Notes: generated from the letters alone by a model not told the origin. Positions 15,438 through 24,678 are shown, numbered from the stretch's first letter. The stretch: DNA of 64,000 nt from Pseudomonas aylmerensis (GCF_001702265.1 NZ_MAUE01000045.1:1-64000); one strand, 5' to 3'. Made by a program: numbers and translations.

Positions 15438-16349
15438 ATGAGTGAGTCAGTGCAGTTCCAGGATAAGGTCGTGATCGTCACCGGCGCCGGCGGCGGATTG
15501 GGCCGCGCCCATGCGCTGCTGTTCGCCCGGCACGGGGCCAAGGTGCTGGTCAATGACCTGGGCGGTTCGACCCAGGGCGAGGGCGCCAATGCCTCCGCTG
15601 CCGATCGCGTGGTCGCTGAAATCCGCGCCGCCGGTGGTATCGCCGAGGCCAACCATGACTCTGTCACCGAAGGTGACAAGATCGTACAGAACGCCCTCGA
15701 CGCCTTTGGCCGCATTGATGTGGTGGTCAACAACGCCGGCATCCTGCGTGACAAAACCTTCCATAAAATGGACGACAGCGACTGGGACCTGGTTTACCGG
15801 GTGCATGTCGAAGGCGCCTACAAAGTCACCCGCGCCGCCTGGCCGCACCTGCGTGAGCAAGGCTATGGCCGGGTGATCTTCACTGCGTCCACCTCGGGCA
15901 TCTACGGCAACTTCGGCCAGTCCAACTACGGCATGGCCAAGCTCGGGCTGTATGGCCTCACCCGTACCCTGGCCCTGGAAGGGCGCAAGAACAATATCCT
16001 GGTCAATGCCATCGCTCCCACCGGTGGCACTCGCATGACTGAAGGCTTGATCCCGCCGCAGGTGTTCGAGCGCCTCAAGCCTGAATTGGTGAGCCCGCTG
16101 GTGGTGTACCTGGGCAGCGAGGCGTGCCAGGAAACCTCGGGGCTGTTTGAAGTGGGCGGCGGCTGGATCGGCAAAACCCGCTGGGAGCGCAGCCTGGGTG
16201 TGGGCTTTGATCCAGAGGCCGGGTTTTCGCCGGACGATGTGGCGGCGCATTGGGCGCAGATCTGCGACTTCGAAGGTGCGGCCCATCCCAAGGACAATAT
16301 CGAGGCCTTGAAGGAGATGATGGCCAATTTGCAGAAGTACAGCCTCTGA
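15438..16349 (+). CDS. SDR family (3R)-hydroxyacyl-CoA dehydrogenase-like protein
   Basis: This 303-residue short-chain dehydrogenase resembles the dehydrogenase domain of peroxisomal multifunctional enzyme 2 (HSD17B4), which oxidises (3R)-hydroxyacyl-CoA. Visible are VTGAGGGLGRAHALLFARHG (cofactor site), LVNDLGG (an acidic residue after beta 2, favouring NAD), NNAGILRD, and the catalytic Ser, Tyr and Lys in TASTSGIYGNFGQSNYGMAK. The C-terminal extension with FSPDDVAAHWAQICDFE is typical of this branch. ATG 15438 has GGAG 6 bases upstream. It probably belongs to the same transcript as the aldolase and hydrolase; a terminator follows. Confidence 0.9.
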   Translation: MSESVQFQDKVVIVTGAGGGLGRAHALLFARHGAKVLVNDLGGSTQGEGANASAADRVVAEIRAAGGIAEANHDSVTEGDKIVQNALDAFGRIDVVVNNAGILRDKTFHKMDDSDWDLVYRVHVEGAYKVTRAAWPHLREQGYGRVIFTASTSGIYGNFGQSNYGMAKLGLYGLTRTLALEGRKNNILVNAIAPTGGTRMTEGLIPPQVFERLKPELVSPLVVYLGSEACQETSGLFEVGGGWIGKTRWERSLGVGFDPEAGFSPDDVAAHWAQICDFEGAAHPKDNIEALKEMMANLQKYSL

Positions 16350-16375
16350 TCGTTGCCTGAAAAAGATTGAATCCC

Positions 16376-16404
16376 ACGGGGCGCTGATGGCGCCCCGTTT
16401 TATT
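16376..16404 (+). terminator. Intrinsic terminator after the SDR gene
   Basis: CGGGGCG (16377-16383) pairs with CGCCCCG (16391-16397), loop of 7 bases, followed by TTTTATTT. It ends the plus-strand transcript of the SDR gene. Confidence 0.85.
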
Positions 16405-16410
16405 TCGGGC

Positions 16411-16439
16411 AAAAAAAAGCCGCTGCAAACGCAGCGGCT
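16411..16439 (-). terminator. Minus-strand intrinsic terminator
   Basis: A 9-bp perfect stem, AGCCGCTGC (16418-16426) with GCAGCGGCT (16431-16439) and a 4-base loop, is followed on the minus strand by eight T (plus-strand A tract 16411-16418). It must end a transcript coming from the right, which supports the small minus-strand gene at 16477-16752. Confidence 0.88.
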
Positions 16440-16476
16440 GAAGTCAGACGTTGGATCAAGGAGCGACAAATCAACG

Positions 16477-16752
16477 TCAGTGAACACGGGTAACGGATTG
16501 AAAACAGGCATCAATCCATTTAAAGCTGGCTGTTCTTCCTGTCGAGGAAGCGGGCCGTTTGCCCTGAAAGCCCGGTAAGAATAGTCGCTTGTTACAAAAT
16601 GAGTAATGCCGGTTCATGACAAGGACTGTTACCGAAGCGGCAATAATCAGTGCCCATGCCATCCATGCGCCTGATAAGCCGCCATCCACCGCGATCATGG
16701 CCCGGCCAGGACCCCGGCCAGAGCGCCTCGTCATCCTTTCGAGCGACAACAC
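16477..16752 (-). CDS. Small single-pass membrane protein, hypothetical
   Basis: This 91-residue reading frame starts at a GTG at 16752 that has a full AAGGAGG sequence 5 bases upstream (16758-16764), the best ribosome binding site in this neighbourhood. An intrinsic terminator on the same strand follows 38 bases after the stop. The product has a basic N terminus (about 1-22), one hydrophobic segment (about 32-49, AWMAWALIIAASVTVLVM) and a basic hydrophilic tail. I recognise no family. It is divergent from the DUF1302 gene with 79 bases between the starts. The combination of start signal, membrane segment and terminator argues that it is real despite its size. Confidence 0.55.
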   Translation of the reverse strand: MLSLERMTRRSGRGPGRAMIAVDGGLSGAWMAWALIIAASVTVLVMNRHYSFCNKRLFLPGFQGKRPASSTGRTASFKWIDACFQSVTRVH

Positions 16753-16831
16753 GAATCCCTCCTTGGTGCGCTTATCGCTCCTGACAGGCGGCAGTAGGGT
16801 GGGGCCTTCTGTCACTCACCGGGGAAGACGC

Positions 16832-18613
16832 ATGACAAGAACAACAATGCGCGCCATCTTCAGGCCACAGGCGCTGGCCGCTGCGGTTGCGTTGGGGTGC
16901 TGTGCCCAGGCACAGGCTGTTTCGTTCAACATTGGCGAGATCGAAGGGCAATTCGATTCCTCGCTGTCGGTCGGCGCGAGCTGGGGCATGCGCGATGCCG
17001 ACAAGAAGCTGGTAGGCGTGGCCAACGGCGGTACGGGCCAGGCGTCGACCGGGGATGACGGGCGGCTGAACTTCAAGAAGGGCGAGACCTTCTCGAAAAT
17101 CTTCAAGGGCATCCACGACCTCGAACTCAAATACGGTGACAGCGGCGTGTTCGTGCGTGGCAAGTACTGGTACGACTTCGAACTGCAGGACGAAGACCGC
17201 GAGTTCAAGCAGATCAGCAATCACCATCGCGACGAGGGCGCGCGCTCTTCCGGCTACGAATTGCTCGATGCCTTCGTCTATCACAACTATTCCATCGCCG
17301 ATCTGCCGGGCAACGTGCGGGTGGGCAAGCAGGTGGTCAGCTGGGGCGAGAGCACCTTTATCGGTAACTCCATCAACAGCATCAACCCGATCGACGTTTC
17401 CGCCTTCCGCCGCCCCGGCGCGGAGATCAAGGAAGGCCTGATCCCGGTGAACATGCTCTTCGCCTCGCAGAGCCTGACCAACCAGCTGACGGTGGAAGGG
17501 TTCTACCAGTTGAACTGGGAAAACACCGTGGTGGATAACTGCGGCACGTTCTTTGGCAACGATGTGGTCGCGCACGGGTGCAACAATAACTACACCGTGG
17601 GCAGCGCGGCGGCGGCGGGCTTTCAGCCGGCGGCCAATCTGGTCGGGCAGGGTTTTGAAGTCACCCGGGAAGGGATCGTGGTGCAGCGCGGCAAGGACCG
17701 TGAAGCCCGCGACGGCGGCCAGTTTGGTGCAGCGTTGCGCTGGCTGGGGGACGACACCGAGTACGCGTTGTACTTCATGAACTACCACAGCCGTACGCCC
17801 ACCGTGGGCACCACCAGCGCCGGGCAGGCCACGCTCAATGGCTTGGGCGCCTTGCTGCCCGGCACGCCGGCAGCCCTGCGTCCGTCACTGGTTTCCGCGC
17901 TGATGCTCGGCCGCGGCCAGTACTACCTCGATTACCCGGAAGACATTCGCCTGTACGGCGCCAGCTTCTCCACCACCCTGCCCACCGGCACGGCCTGGAG
18001 CGGCGAGATCAGCTACCGGCCCAATGCCCCGGTGCAGTTGAACACCACCGACCTGACCCTGGCGCTGGTCAACCCGGCCGTGCCGGGTACCTCGGTGATC
18101 AGCTCTTCGGCCGGCGCCGACAACAAAGGTTATCGCCGCAAGCAAGTCACCCAGGCGCAGACCACCTTCACGCAGTTTTTCGACCAGGTCATGGGCGCCG
18201 ACCGCCTGACCCTGGTGGGCGAGGCGGGCGTCACCTACGTGGCGGGCCTGGAGTCCAAGAGCAAACTGCGTTACGGGCGTGATTCGGTCTATGGCGTCTA
18301 CGGCTACCAGGGCGATACCGATGGGTTTGTGACAGCGACCTCGTGGGGCTACCGCGCCCGGGCGATCCTCGACTACAGCAACGTGTTCGCCGGGGTCAAC
18401 CTCAAGCCCAACCTGTCCTGGTCCCATGACGTGAAGGGCTACGGCCCCAATGGCCTGTTCAACGAAGGCGCCAAGGCGGTGAGCATCGGCGTCGATGCCG
18501 ACTACCGCAACACCTACACCGCCAGCCTCAGCTACACCGACTTTTTCGGCGGCCATTACAACACCCTGACCGACCGCGACTTCCTCGCCTTCAGCGTCGG
18601 CGCGAACTTCTGA
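16832..18613 (+). CDS. DUF1302 outer-membrane protein
   Basis: This 593-residue protein begins with a signal peptide (residues about 1-34, cleavage near AQAVSF) and continues as a beta-rich protein ending in an aromatic residue (SVGANF), as outer-membrane barrels do. It carries the DUF1302 features FNIGEIEGQFDSSLSVGASW and VRVGKQVVSWGESTFIGNSI. DUF1302 proteins accompany DUF1329 proteins and are linked to uptake or handling of hydrophobic substrates. GGGGAAG precedes the ATG at 16832; the longer open frame upstream covers the leader and the opposite-strand small gene and is not used. The next gene is its usual DUF1329 partner. Confidence 0.88.
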   Translation: MTRTTMRAIFRPQALAAAVALGCCAQAQAVSFNIGEIEGQFDSSLSVGASWGMRDADKKLVGVANGGTGQASTGDDGRLNFKKGETFSKIFKGIHDLELKYGDSGVFVRGKYWYDFELQDEDREFKQISNHHRDEGARSSGYELLDAFVYHNYSIADLPGNVRVGKQVVSWGESTFIGNSINSINPIDVSAFRRPGAEIKEGLIPVNMLFASQSLTNQLTVEGFYQLNWENTVVDNCGTFFGNDVVAHGCNNNYTVGSAAAAGFQPAANLVGQGFEVTREGIVVQRGKDREARDGGQFGAALRWLGDDTEYALYFMNYHSRTPTVGTTSAGQATLNGLGALLPGTPAALRPSLVSALMLGRGQYYLDYPEDIRLYGASFSTTLPTGTAWSGEISYRPNAPVQLNTTDLTLALVNPAVPGTSVISSSAGADNKGYRRKQVTQAQTTFTQFFDQVMGADRLTLVGEAGVTYVAGLESKSKLRYGRDSVYGVYGYQGDTDGFVTATSWGYRARAILDYSNVFAGVNLKPNLSWSHDVKGYGPNGLFNEGAKAVSIGVDADYRNTYTASLSYTDFFGGHYNTLTDRDFLAFSVGANF

Positions 18614-18637
18614 TCACGGCTTGAAAAGGATGCTTTT

Positions 18638-20005
18638 ATGCGCAAGATGATTCTGCAATGCGGCGTGTTGGCCCTCAGCCTGCTGGCCGCCAACGTGATG
18701 GCGGCGGTGTCGCCGGAAGAGGCGGCGAAGCTTGGTACCACCCTGACCCCGGTCGGTGCCGAAAAGGCCGGGAATGCCGATGGCTCGATCCCGGCCTGGA
18801 CCGGCGGCATCCCGAAAAACGCCGGCGCGGTGGACAGCAAGGGCTTTCTCGCCGACCCGTTTGCCAGTGAAAAACCGCTGTTCGTGATCACCGCCGCCAC
18901 CGTCGACAAGTACAAGGACAAGCTCTCCGACGGCCAGGTCGCGATGTTCAAGCGCTACCCCGACACCTACAAGATCCCGGTGTACCCGAGCCACCGCACG
19001 GTCAACCTGCCGCCGGAGATCTACGAGTCGATCAAGCGCAGCGCGTTGAACGTGCATGCGATCAACGACGGCAACGGCCTGGAAGGTTTTACCGGCAACC
19101 GCTACTACGCGTTCCCGATTCCCAAGAATGGCGTGGAAGTGCTGTGGAACCACATCACCCGCTACCACGGCGGCAACCTGCGCCGCATCATCACCCAGGC
19201 CACCCCGCAGACCAACGGCAGCTACACGCCGATCCGCTTCGAGGAAGAAGTGGCGGTGCCGCAACTGATCCCGGACATGGACCCGGCCAAGGGCGCCAAC
19301 GTGCTGACCTTCTTCAAGCAGTCGGTCACGGCGCCGGCGCGCCTGGCGGGTAACGTGCTGCTGGTGCATGAAACCCTCGACCAGGTGAAGGAGCCGCGCC
19401 TGGCCTGGATCTACAACGCCGGCCAGCGCCGAGTGCGTCGCGCGCCGCAAGTGGCCTACGACGGGCCGGGCACTGCCGCCGACGGTTTGCGCACCTCCGA
19501 CAACTTCGACATGTTCTCCGGCGCGCCCGACCGCTACGACTGGAAACTGGTGGGCAAGAAGGAGATGTACATCCCCTACAACAGCTACAAGCTCGATTCG
19601 CCGTCACTCAAGTACGACGACATCATCAAGGCCGGGCACATCAACCAGGACCTGACCCGCTATGAGCTGCACCGCGTGTGGGAAGTGGTCGGCACCGTCA
19701 AGCCGAGCGAGCGGCACATCTATGCCAAGCGCCACATGTACATCGATGAAGACAGCTGGCAGGTGGCGCTGGTGGATCACTACGACGGGCGCGGCCAGCT
19801 GTGGCGTGTCGCCGAAGGCCATGCGCAGTTCTACTACAACCACCAGACCCCGGCCTACACCGTGGAAACCCTCTACGACATCATTGCCGGGCGCTACATC
19901 GCCCTGGGCATGAAGAACGAGGAGAAGAGCAGCTTCGTGTTCGGCTTCGATGCCAAGGCGGCGGATTACACGCCAGCGGCGTTGCGCGCCTCAGGCGTGC
20001 GCTGA
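18638..20005 (+). CDS. DUF1329 domain protein
   Basis: This 455-residue protein has a signal peptide (residues 1-22, ending VMAAVS) and is a DUF1329 protein, a family with an outer-membrane-lipoprotein-sorting (LolA/LolB-like) fold. Visible features are GSIPAWTGGIPKN, LAWIYNAGQRRVRRAPQVAY, YDWKLVGKKEMYIPYNSYK and MYIDEDSWQVALVDHYDGRG. It lies 24 bases after the DUF1302 gene and the two surely work together at the outer membrane or in the periplasm. The cargo is unknown. Confidence 0.9.
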   Translation: MRKMILQCGVLALSLLAANVMAAVSPEEAAKLGTTLTPVGAEKAGNADGSIPAWTGGIPKNAGAVDSKGFLADPFASEKPLFVITAATVDKYKDKLSDGQVAMFKRYPDTYKIPVYPSHRTVNLPPEIYESIKRSALNVHAINDGNGLEGFTGNRYYAFPIPKNGVEVLWNHITRYHGGNLRRIITQATPQTNGSYTPIRFEEEVAVPQLIPDMDPAKGANVLTFFKQSVTAPARLAGNVLLVHETLDQVKEPRLAWIYNAGQRRVRRAPQVAYDGPGTAADGLRTSDNFDMFSGAPDRYDWKLVGKKEMYIPYNSYKLDSPSLKYDDIIKAGHINQDLTRYELHRVWEVVGTVKPSERHIYAKRHMYIDEDSWQVALVDHYDGRGQLWRVAEGHAQFYYNHQTPAYTVETLYDIIAGRYIALGMKNEEKSSFVFGFDAKAADYTPAALRASGVR

Positions 20006-20019
20006 CCGACACCTCCCCC

Positions 20020-20108
20020 TGCAGGAGCCGGCTTGCCGGCGATAGCGGTCTGTCAGCTGCCGATGGAGTGGCTGGTCTACCGCAATCGCCGGCATGCCGG
20101 CTCCTGCG
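20020..20108. repeat. REPIN-like inverted repeat
   Basis: TGCAGGAGCCGGCTTGCCGG at the left and its reverse complement CCGGCATGCCGGCTCCTGC at the right (one mismatch) frame a spacer of about 50 bases. It separates the DUF1329 gene from the LuxR-type regulator gene and may end the first transcript. Confidence 0.8.
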
Positions 20109-20226
20109 GTTTTCGGCGCTTTTTTATGCTTGCCAATCACCCTGCTGAATACTTCTTCAACAACCGCCGGCCACAGGACTAGGGTAGGCGCCAGGTTGCA
20201 CAACAATAAAAACGCAGGATGCAGCT

Positions 20227-22728
20227 ATGACCGCCATGACACGCTGCCTGGACCGTCCTGGATTCATGCCTCGGCTGTCCGCCCACCATCTACTGCGCCC
20301 CCGCCTGGCCGAGCCTTTGCTGGCGGCGCAGGCCCGGGTCAGATTGCTTTGCGCGCCGGGCGGCAGCGGCAAGAGCGCGCTGCTCGGCGAGTGCGCATTG
20401 CAGGCACCACCGGGGTGCCAGGTGTATTGGCTGCCGCTCAATGGCGCGGCCCTCAGCCCATTCGAGTTGTGCCAGCGCCTGGCACAAAACCTCGGCCTGG
20501 CGTTCAGCGATGAAGCCACGTTGCTGCTGGACCTCAGCCGCTGGCAATCCCCTGCGTGGTTGTTCCTCGATGATTTTTGCCGCCTGCCCACACCCGACAC
20601 CGACGCCTTGCTCGACCGCCTGCTCACGGCCAGCAGCCCGGCGCTGACCTGGTGGCTGGGCGCGCGACGTCGCCCAGTGTGCAACTGGCCGCGCCTGCTG
20701 CTCGACGATGAATTGCTGGAGTGTGGCGGTGAGCTGGCGTTCAGTGCGGCGGAAATCCAGCAACTGCTCTGCCAGGCGCCCGGGCAGTCGGTCGACAGCG
20801 TGCTGCAGTTCAGTGCCGGTTGGTGCGCCGGGGTGCGTATCGCCTTGCTCGGCGATGGCCACCCCGACAAGACCTTGCTCGACTACCTGCAACACGAACT
20901 CTTCAGCACCCTGCCGCCGGAACTCGCCGAAGCCTGGCGGGTGCTGGCCCATTTGCCGCGCTTCAATGCGGGGCTGTGCGAACACCTGTTCGGCTTTGGC
21001 GATGGGGTTCAGTACCTGCGGGATCTGCAGGCCCTCGGTGCCTTCATCCAGCCGTGGGAGGACACCGATTGGTTGCAGGTTTTCCCGCCGCTGGCGCAAC
21101 TGCTGCGCGCCGAACCCTGGGCGGCGAAGCGCTCCTGGCATCGGCGCGCCTGCCAGTGGTTCACCGCCGAGCAGGACTGGCAGGCCGCCTTCGAACAGGC
21201 GCTGCTGGCCGAAGAATATGAAGTCGCCGTCAGCCTGTTGCAGCACTTCAGCTTCGAGGACCTGTTCCGCCAGCAGAACGCCGCGTTGTTGCTGCGCCTG
21301 CATGAACAGCATGGCGAAGAATTGATGCTGGGCTCGGCGCAGCTGGTGGGCCTGGTCACGGCGGCGTTGCTGTTCGCCGGGCGCTTCGACCAGGCCGCGC
21401 AGTGCATCGACCAATTGGCCCGCTTCGCCCCGCAACCGACGGCGGCGCAGCAGCGCTATCTGCTCGCGCGTTGGCAGGCGCAGTGGGGCTGGCTGCTGCA
21501 TTTGGGCGGCGATGCCGAACGCTCGCGCGTCCATTTTCTCGAAGCCCTGCAAGCCTTGCCCGACAGCGCGTGGACCTCGCGGCTGATGTGCCTGTCGGGC
21601 CTGACCCAGCAAGCGCTGCTGCGCGGTGAGTTGGACGTGGCCCAGGCGCTGAGCCGCGAAGCCTTGTGCCTGGCACGCGTCCACGGTTCGTTATTGCTGG
21701 AGGCGCTGCTCGAACTGGATCACGCGCAATTGCTCGAACAGCGCGGCGCGCCCTATCGCGCGCAAAGCCTGCTGGAGAATGTGCAGGCGATGTTACTCCA
21801 GCAGCGGCTCACGGCTGGGCCTCTGGTGGGGCGTATCGCGCTGCGACGCGGGCACCTGGCGCTGCGCCAAGGGCACGACACGCTGGCCGCCGAGTGCTTT
21901 GAAACCGGCCTGACGATGTGCCTGCACAGCCACGACAAACGCGTGCTCTACGGTTTTCTCGGCCTGGCGCTGTTGGCCGCCAACCGCGGCGATTACGCCC
22001 AGGCATTTTTCCAGCTGCGCGAGGCCGAGCGGCTGATGCAGCGGCGCCAGGTGCCGGACACGGTGTACCGCGCGGTGCTGTTGTTGGTCAGCGGGCATTT
22101 CTGGTTGCAGCAGGGCCGTGCCGAATTGACCGTGGAAGCGGTGCGCCGCGTACTCCGTCATTTCCGAGGGCCGCAGGCCAAACAGGCGCCGCCGGCCACC
22201 CTCGAACTGATCCCGCGCCTTGAATACCTGCTGGTGCTGGCGGAGGTGAAGCTGGGGTGCTGCGACCAGCCGGTGGCGCGGCTGACGGCCCTGCTGGACA
22301 CTACGCACCAGCGCGGCATGCTTTGCCTGGAAACCGAACTGCACCTGGTGCTGGGCGAGGTCGCGTGGCAGGTCGGTGATCCGGTCCTGGCGCGCCGCTC
22401 ACTGCAGACCGGGTTGGAACTGGCCGCGCGTTGCCAGGTGCAGCAGGCGATTCGCGAGCTGCGTCTGCGCTCGCCGGGGCTGCTCAGCGAACTGGGTATG
22501 GAGCCGCAGGCGTCCACGCCGGGCGCGCTGGAAAATCCGCTGAGCCTCCGGGAGCTGGAAGTGCTGCAGTTAATTGCCCTGGGCAACTCCAACCTGGAAA
22601 TTGCCGACCGGCTGTTTATCTCGCTGCACACGGTCAAGACCCACGCGCGGCGTATCCACAGCAAGCTCGGCGTGGAGCGGCGCACTCAGGCAGTGGCGAA
22701 GGCGAAAACGTTGGGCTTGATGGTTTAG
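20227..22728 (+). CDS. MalT-like LuxR family transcriptional activator (LAL)
   Basis: This 833-residue protein is a large ATP-binding LuxR regulator. It has a Walker A loop CAPGGSGKSALL at about residues 40-51, a Walker B-like WLFLDDF at about 115-121, a long alpha-helical TPR-like middle, and a C-terminal LuxR helix-turn-helix (about 770-833, LSLRELEVLQLIALGNSNLE and HTVKTHARRIHSKLGVERRT). Such regulators bind an inducer together with ATP and then activate sigma-70 promoters. Its place directly after the DUF1302/DUF1329 genes suggests it activates that cluster. Its stop overlaps the end of the convergent AraC gene by 4 bases. Confidence 0.9.
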   Translation: MTAMTRCLDRPGFMPRLSAHHLLRPRLAEPLLAAQARVRLLCAPGGSGKSALLGECALQAPPGCQVYWLPLNGAALSPFELCQRLAQNLGLAFSDEATLLLDLSRWQSPAWLFLDDFCRLPTPDTDALLDRLLTASSPALTWWLGARRRPVCNWPRLLLDDELLECGGELAFSAAEIQQLLCQAPGQSVDSVLQFSAGWCAGVRIALLGDGHPDKTLLDYLQHELFSTLPPELAEAWRVLAHLPRFNAGLCEHLFGFGDGVQYLRDLQALGAFIQPWEDTDWLQVFPPLAQLLRAEPWAAKRSWHRRACQWFTAEQDWQAAFEQALLAEEYEVAVSLLQHFSFEDLFRQQNAALLLRLHEQHGEELMLGSAQLVGLVTAALLFAGRFDQAAQCIDQLARFAPQPTAAQQRYLLARWQAQWGWLLHLGGDAERSRVHFLEALQALPDSAWTSRLMCLSGLTQQALLRGELDVAQALSREALCLARVHGSLLLEALLELDHAQLLEQRGAPYRAQSLLENVQAMLLQQRLTAGPLVGRIALRRGHLALRQGHDTLAAECFETGLTMCLHSHDKRVLYGFLGLALLAANRGDYAQAFFQLREAERLMQRRQVPDTVYRAVLLLVSGHFWLQQGRAELTVEAVRRVLRHFRGPQAKQAPPATLELIPRLEYLLVLAEVKLGCCDQPVARLTALLDTTHQRGMLCLETELHLVLGEVAWQVGDPVLARRSLQTGLELAARCQVQQAIRELRLRSPGLLSELGMEPQASTPGALENPLSLRELEVLQLIALGNSNLEIADRLFISLHTVKTHARRIHSKLGVERRTQAVAKAKTLGLMV

Positions 22729-23600
22729 GCGCAGAACGCCAGGCGGTATTCACCCGGCGTGGCGCCCAAGGCCTGGCGAAAGCGATGGGTGAAGTGGCTG
22801 GCGCTGGAAAAACCGCACATCAAGGCAATCTCGCCCAAGGGCAGGGTGCCGCTGCGCAGCAAGGCCTGTGCGCGGGTCAGGCGCCGCGCCAGCAGGTATT
22901 GATGCGGCGGCAGGCCGAAGCTCTGGCGGAACATTCGCGCGAAGTGGTATTCGGACAGCGCGCACATTCCAGCCAGTTGTCCCAGGCTGATCGGGTCTTC
23001 GAGGTGCTGGTCGATGTACTCCACCAACAGCCGCCGCTGGTACGCCGCCAAGCCGCCTTTCAAACGCAATCCGTCGCGCGCGCCGACCTGGCTGAGCAGC
23101 GTGTGGCTGAGCATTTCATGCGCCAGGCTGCTGGTCAGCAGGCGCTCGGCGGGCTCGTGCCAGTTGAGCGCGATCAACTGGTGAAAGCGCCGGGCCTGGC
23201 TGGCGTCTTCCAGGAAGGTGCTTTCGCGCAGTTGCAAGGTGCGCGGCTCGCGGTCGAGCAGGGTGACGCAGCCCAAGGCAAACTGCTCCGGGCTGAAATA
23301 CACATGGGCCAGGCGGATTTCGCCGTTGATCACCCATGCGGACTGGTGTTCGGCGGGCAGGATGCAGAGCTTGTCGGGCCCGCCCTTGGTGCCCGGTTGG
23401 TCGCGCCGGAATGTACCGGTGCCGCCGCCGATGTAGCACGACAAGGTGTGATGGCTGGGCGCCTGGTAATCCTGGGCGTCGTGGTGGTTGCTCCACAAGG
23501 CCGCGGACAAGCCGTCACCGAGCTCGGCGCAGGCTTCCAGGCGTGCGTTGGGCGAGCGGTTAAGGGCTTGAAAGACTTGCAGGGATTCCAGGTCAGGCAT
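22725..23600 (-). CDS. AraC family transcriptional regulator
   Basis: This 291-residue regulator has an N-terminal cupin-like sensor region (about 20-150, HTLSCYIGGGTGTFRRDQPG) and a C-terminal AraC double helix-turn-helix (about 185-290, LGQLAGMCALSEYHFARMFR and IALMCGFSSASHFTHRFRQA). It is divergent from an EamA-type exporter gene with 138 bases between starts, so the exporter is its likely target. It overlaps the convergent LuxR gene by 4 bases. Confidence 0.9.
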   Translation of the reverse strand: MPDLESLQVFQALNRSPNARLEACAELGDGLSAALWSNHHDAQDYQAPSHHTLSCYIGGGTGTFRRDQPGTKGGPDKLCILPAEHQSAWVINGEIRLAHVYFSPEQFALGCVTLLDREPRTLQLRESTFLEDASQARRFHQLIALNWHEPAERLLTSSLAHEMLSHTLLSQVGARDGLRLKGGLAAYQRRLLVEYIDQHLEDPISLGQLAGMCALSEYHFARMFRQSFGLPPHQYLLARRLTRAQALLRSGTLPLGEIALMCGFSSASHFTHRFRQALGATPGEYRLAFCA

Positions 23601-23738
23601 GGTGAGTACTCTTGGATGCCTTGCATCCTACTCCGGGAGGCTGGCGCTGTGATCCCACCGCCCGACAAAAGCGCAAGAATCTGCAAGAGTGCGACACCGG
23701 TTGAAGGCGACACTGTGGCTCAACCGATGGAGCCCGCT

Positions 23739-24641
23739 ATGAACCTTTTCCTGTATTTACTCACCGTGCTGATCTGGGGCACCACCTGGATCGCCCTCAA
23801 GTGGCAGCTGGGCGTGGTGGCGATTCCCGTGTCGATCGTCTACCGCTTCGGTTTGGCCGCGCTGTTGTTGTTTGCGTTGTTGCTGCTCAGCCGCAAGTTG
23901 CAGGTGATGAACCGGCGCGGGCATCTGATCTGCCTGGCCCAGGGACTGTGCCTGTTTTGCGTCAACTTCATGTGCTTTCTCACGGCCAGCCAGTGGATCC
24001 CCAGCGGGCTGGTGGCGGTGGTGTTTTCCACGGCGACATTGTGGAACGCGCTGAACGCCCGAGTGTTTTTCGGTCAACGGGTGGCGCGCAATGTATTGAT
24101 GGGCGGCGGCCTCGGCTTGCTGGGCTTGGGTCTGTTGTTCTGGCCGGAGCTGGTGGGCCACACCGCCAGCCCGCAGACCTTGCTGGGGTTGGGCCTGGCG
24201 TTGCTGGGGACCCTGTGTTTCTCGGCCGGCAATATGTTGTCGAGCCTGCAGCAGAAAGCCGGGCTCAAGCCGCTGACCACCAATGCCTGGGGCATGGCGT
24301 ACGGGGCGGCGATGCTGGCGACCTACTGTGCGGTGCGCGGGATTCCCTTCGACATGGACTGGAGCGCGCGGTACATCGGCGCGCTGTGGTACCTGGTGAT
24401 TCCGGGGTCGGTGATTGGCTTTACCGCCTACCTGACACTCGTGGGACGCATGGGACCGGAGCGTGCGGCGTATTGCACGGTGCTGTTTCCCGTGGTGGCG
24501 TTGAATGTGTCGGCGTTTGCCGAGGGCTACCAATGGACGGCGCCGGCACTGGCGGGGTTGGTGCTGGTGATGTTGGGGAATGTGTTGGTGTTTCGTAAGC
24601 CCAAGCCTGTGAGTTCGGTTCTGAAGCCAGCGCAGGTGTAG
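23739..24641 (+). CDS. EamA/DMT family transporter
   Basis: This 300-residue inner-membrane protein has ten hydrophobic segments in two EamA repeats, starting with YLLTVLIWGTTWIALKWQLG, the typical first helix of drug/metabolite exporters, and ending with a second repeat around GSVIGFTAYLTLVGRMGPER. The ATG at 23739 has GGAG 6 bases upstream; the very long upstream frame is antisense to the AraC gene and is not coding. The substrate is unknown; amino acids or other small metabolites are usual. Confidence 0.88.
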   Translation: MNLFLYLLTVLIWGTTWIALKWQLGVVAIPVSIVYRFGLAALLLFALLLLSRKLQVMNRRGHLICLAQGLCLFCVNFMCFLTASQWIPSGLVAVVFSTATLWNALNARVFFGQRVARNVLMGGGLGLLGLGLLFWPELVGHTASPQTLLGLGLALLGTLCFSAGNMLSSLQQKAGLKPLTTNAWGMAYGAAMLATYCAVRGIPFDMDWSARYIGALWYLVIPGSVIGFTAYLTLVGRMGPERAAYCTVLFPVVALNVSAFAEGYQWTAPALAGLVLVMLGNVLVFRKPKPVSSVLKPAQV

Positions 24642-24671
24642 GCGCCGGCAAGCCAGCGCCTACCGTGGGAG
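24637..24671. repeat. Short REP-like inverted element
   Basis: GTAGGCGCCGGCAAGCCAGC followed by GCCTACCGTGGGAG forms a hairpin (GTAGGCGC / GCGCCTAC with an unpaired centre) and resembles half of a REP pair. It lies between the convergent EamA and norR-type genes and starts in the last codons of the EamA gene. Confidence 0.5.
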
Positions 24672-24678
24672 TGCGGTG

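Noticed and set aside
16616..16831. In-frame 72-codon extension of the DUF1302 gene
   Set aside because: The signal peptide and ribosome binding site both point to 16832, and the extension is antisense to the small gene at 16477-16752.
22431..23726. Very long plus-strand open frame leading into the EamA transporter gene
   Set aside because: It is antisense to the AraC regulator and to the end of the LuxR gene; the transporter has a good ribosome binding site and start at 23739, and the upstream translation looks like a frame shadow.
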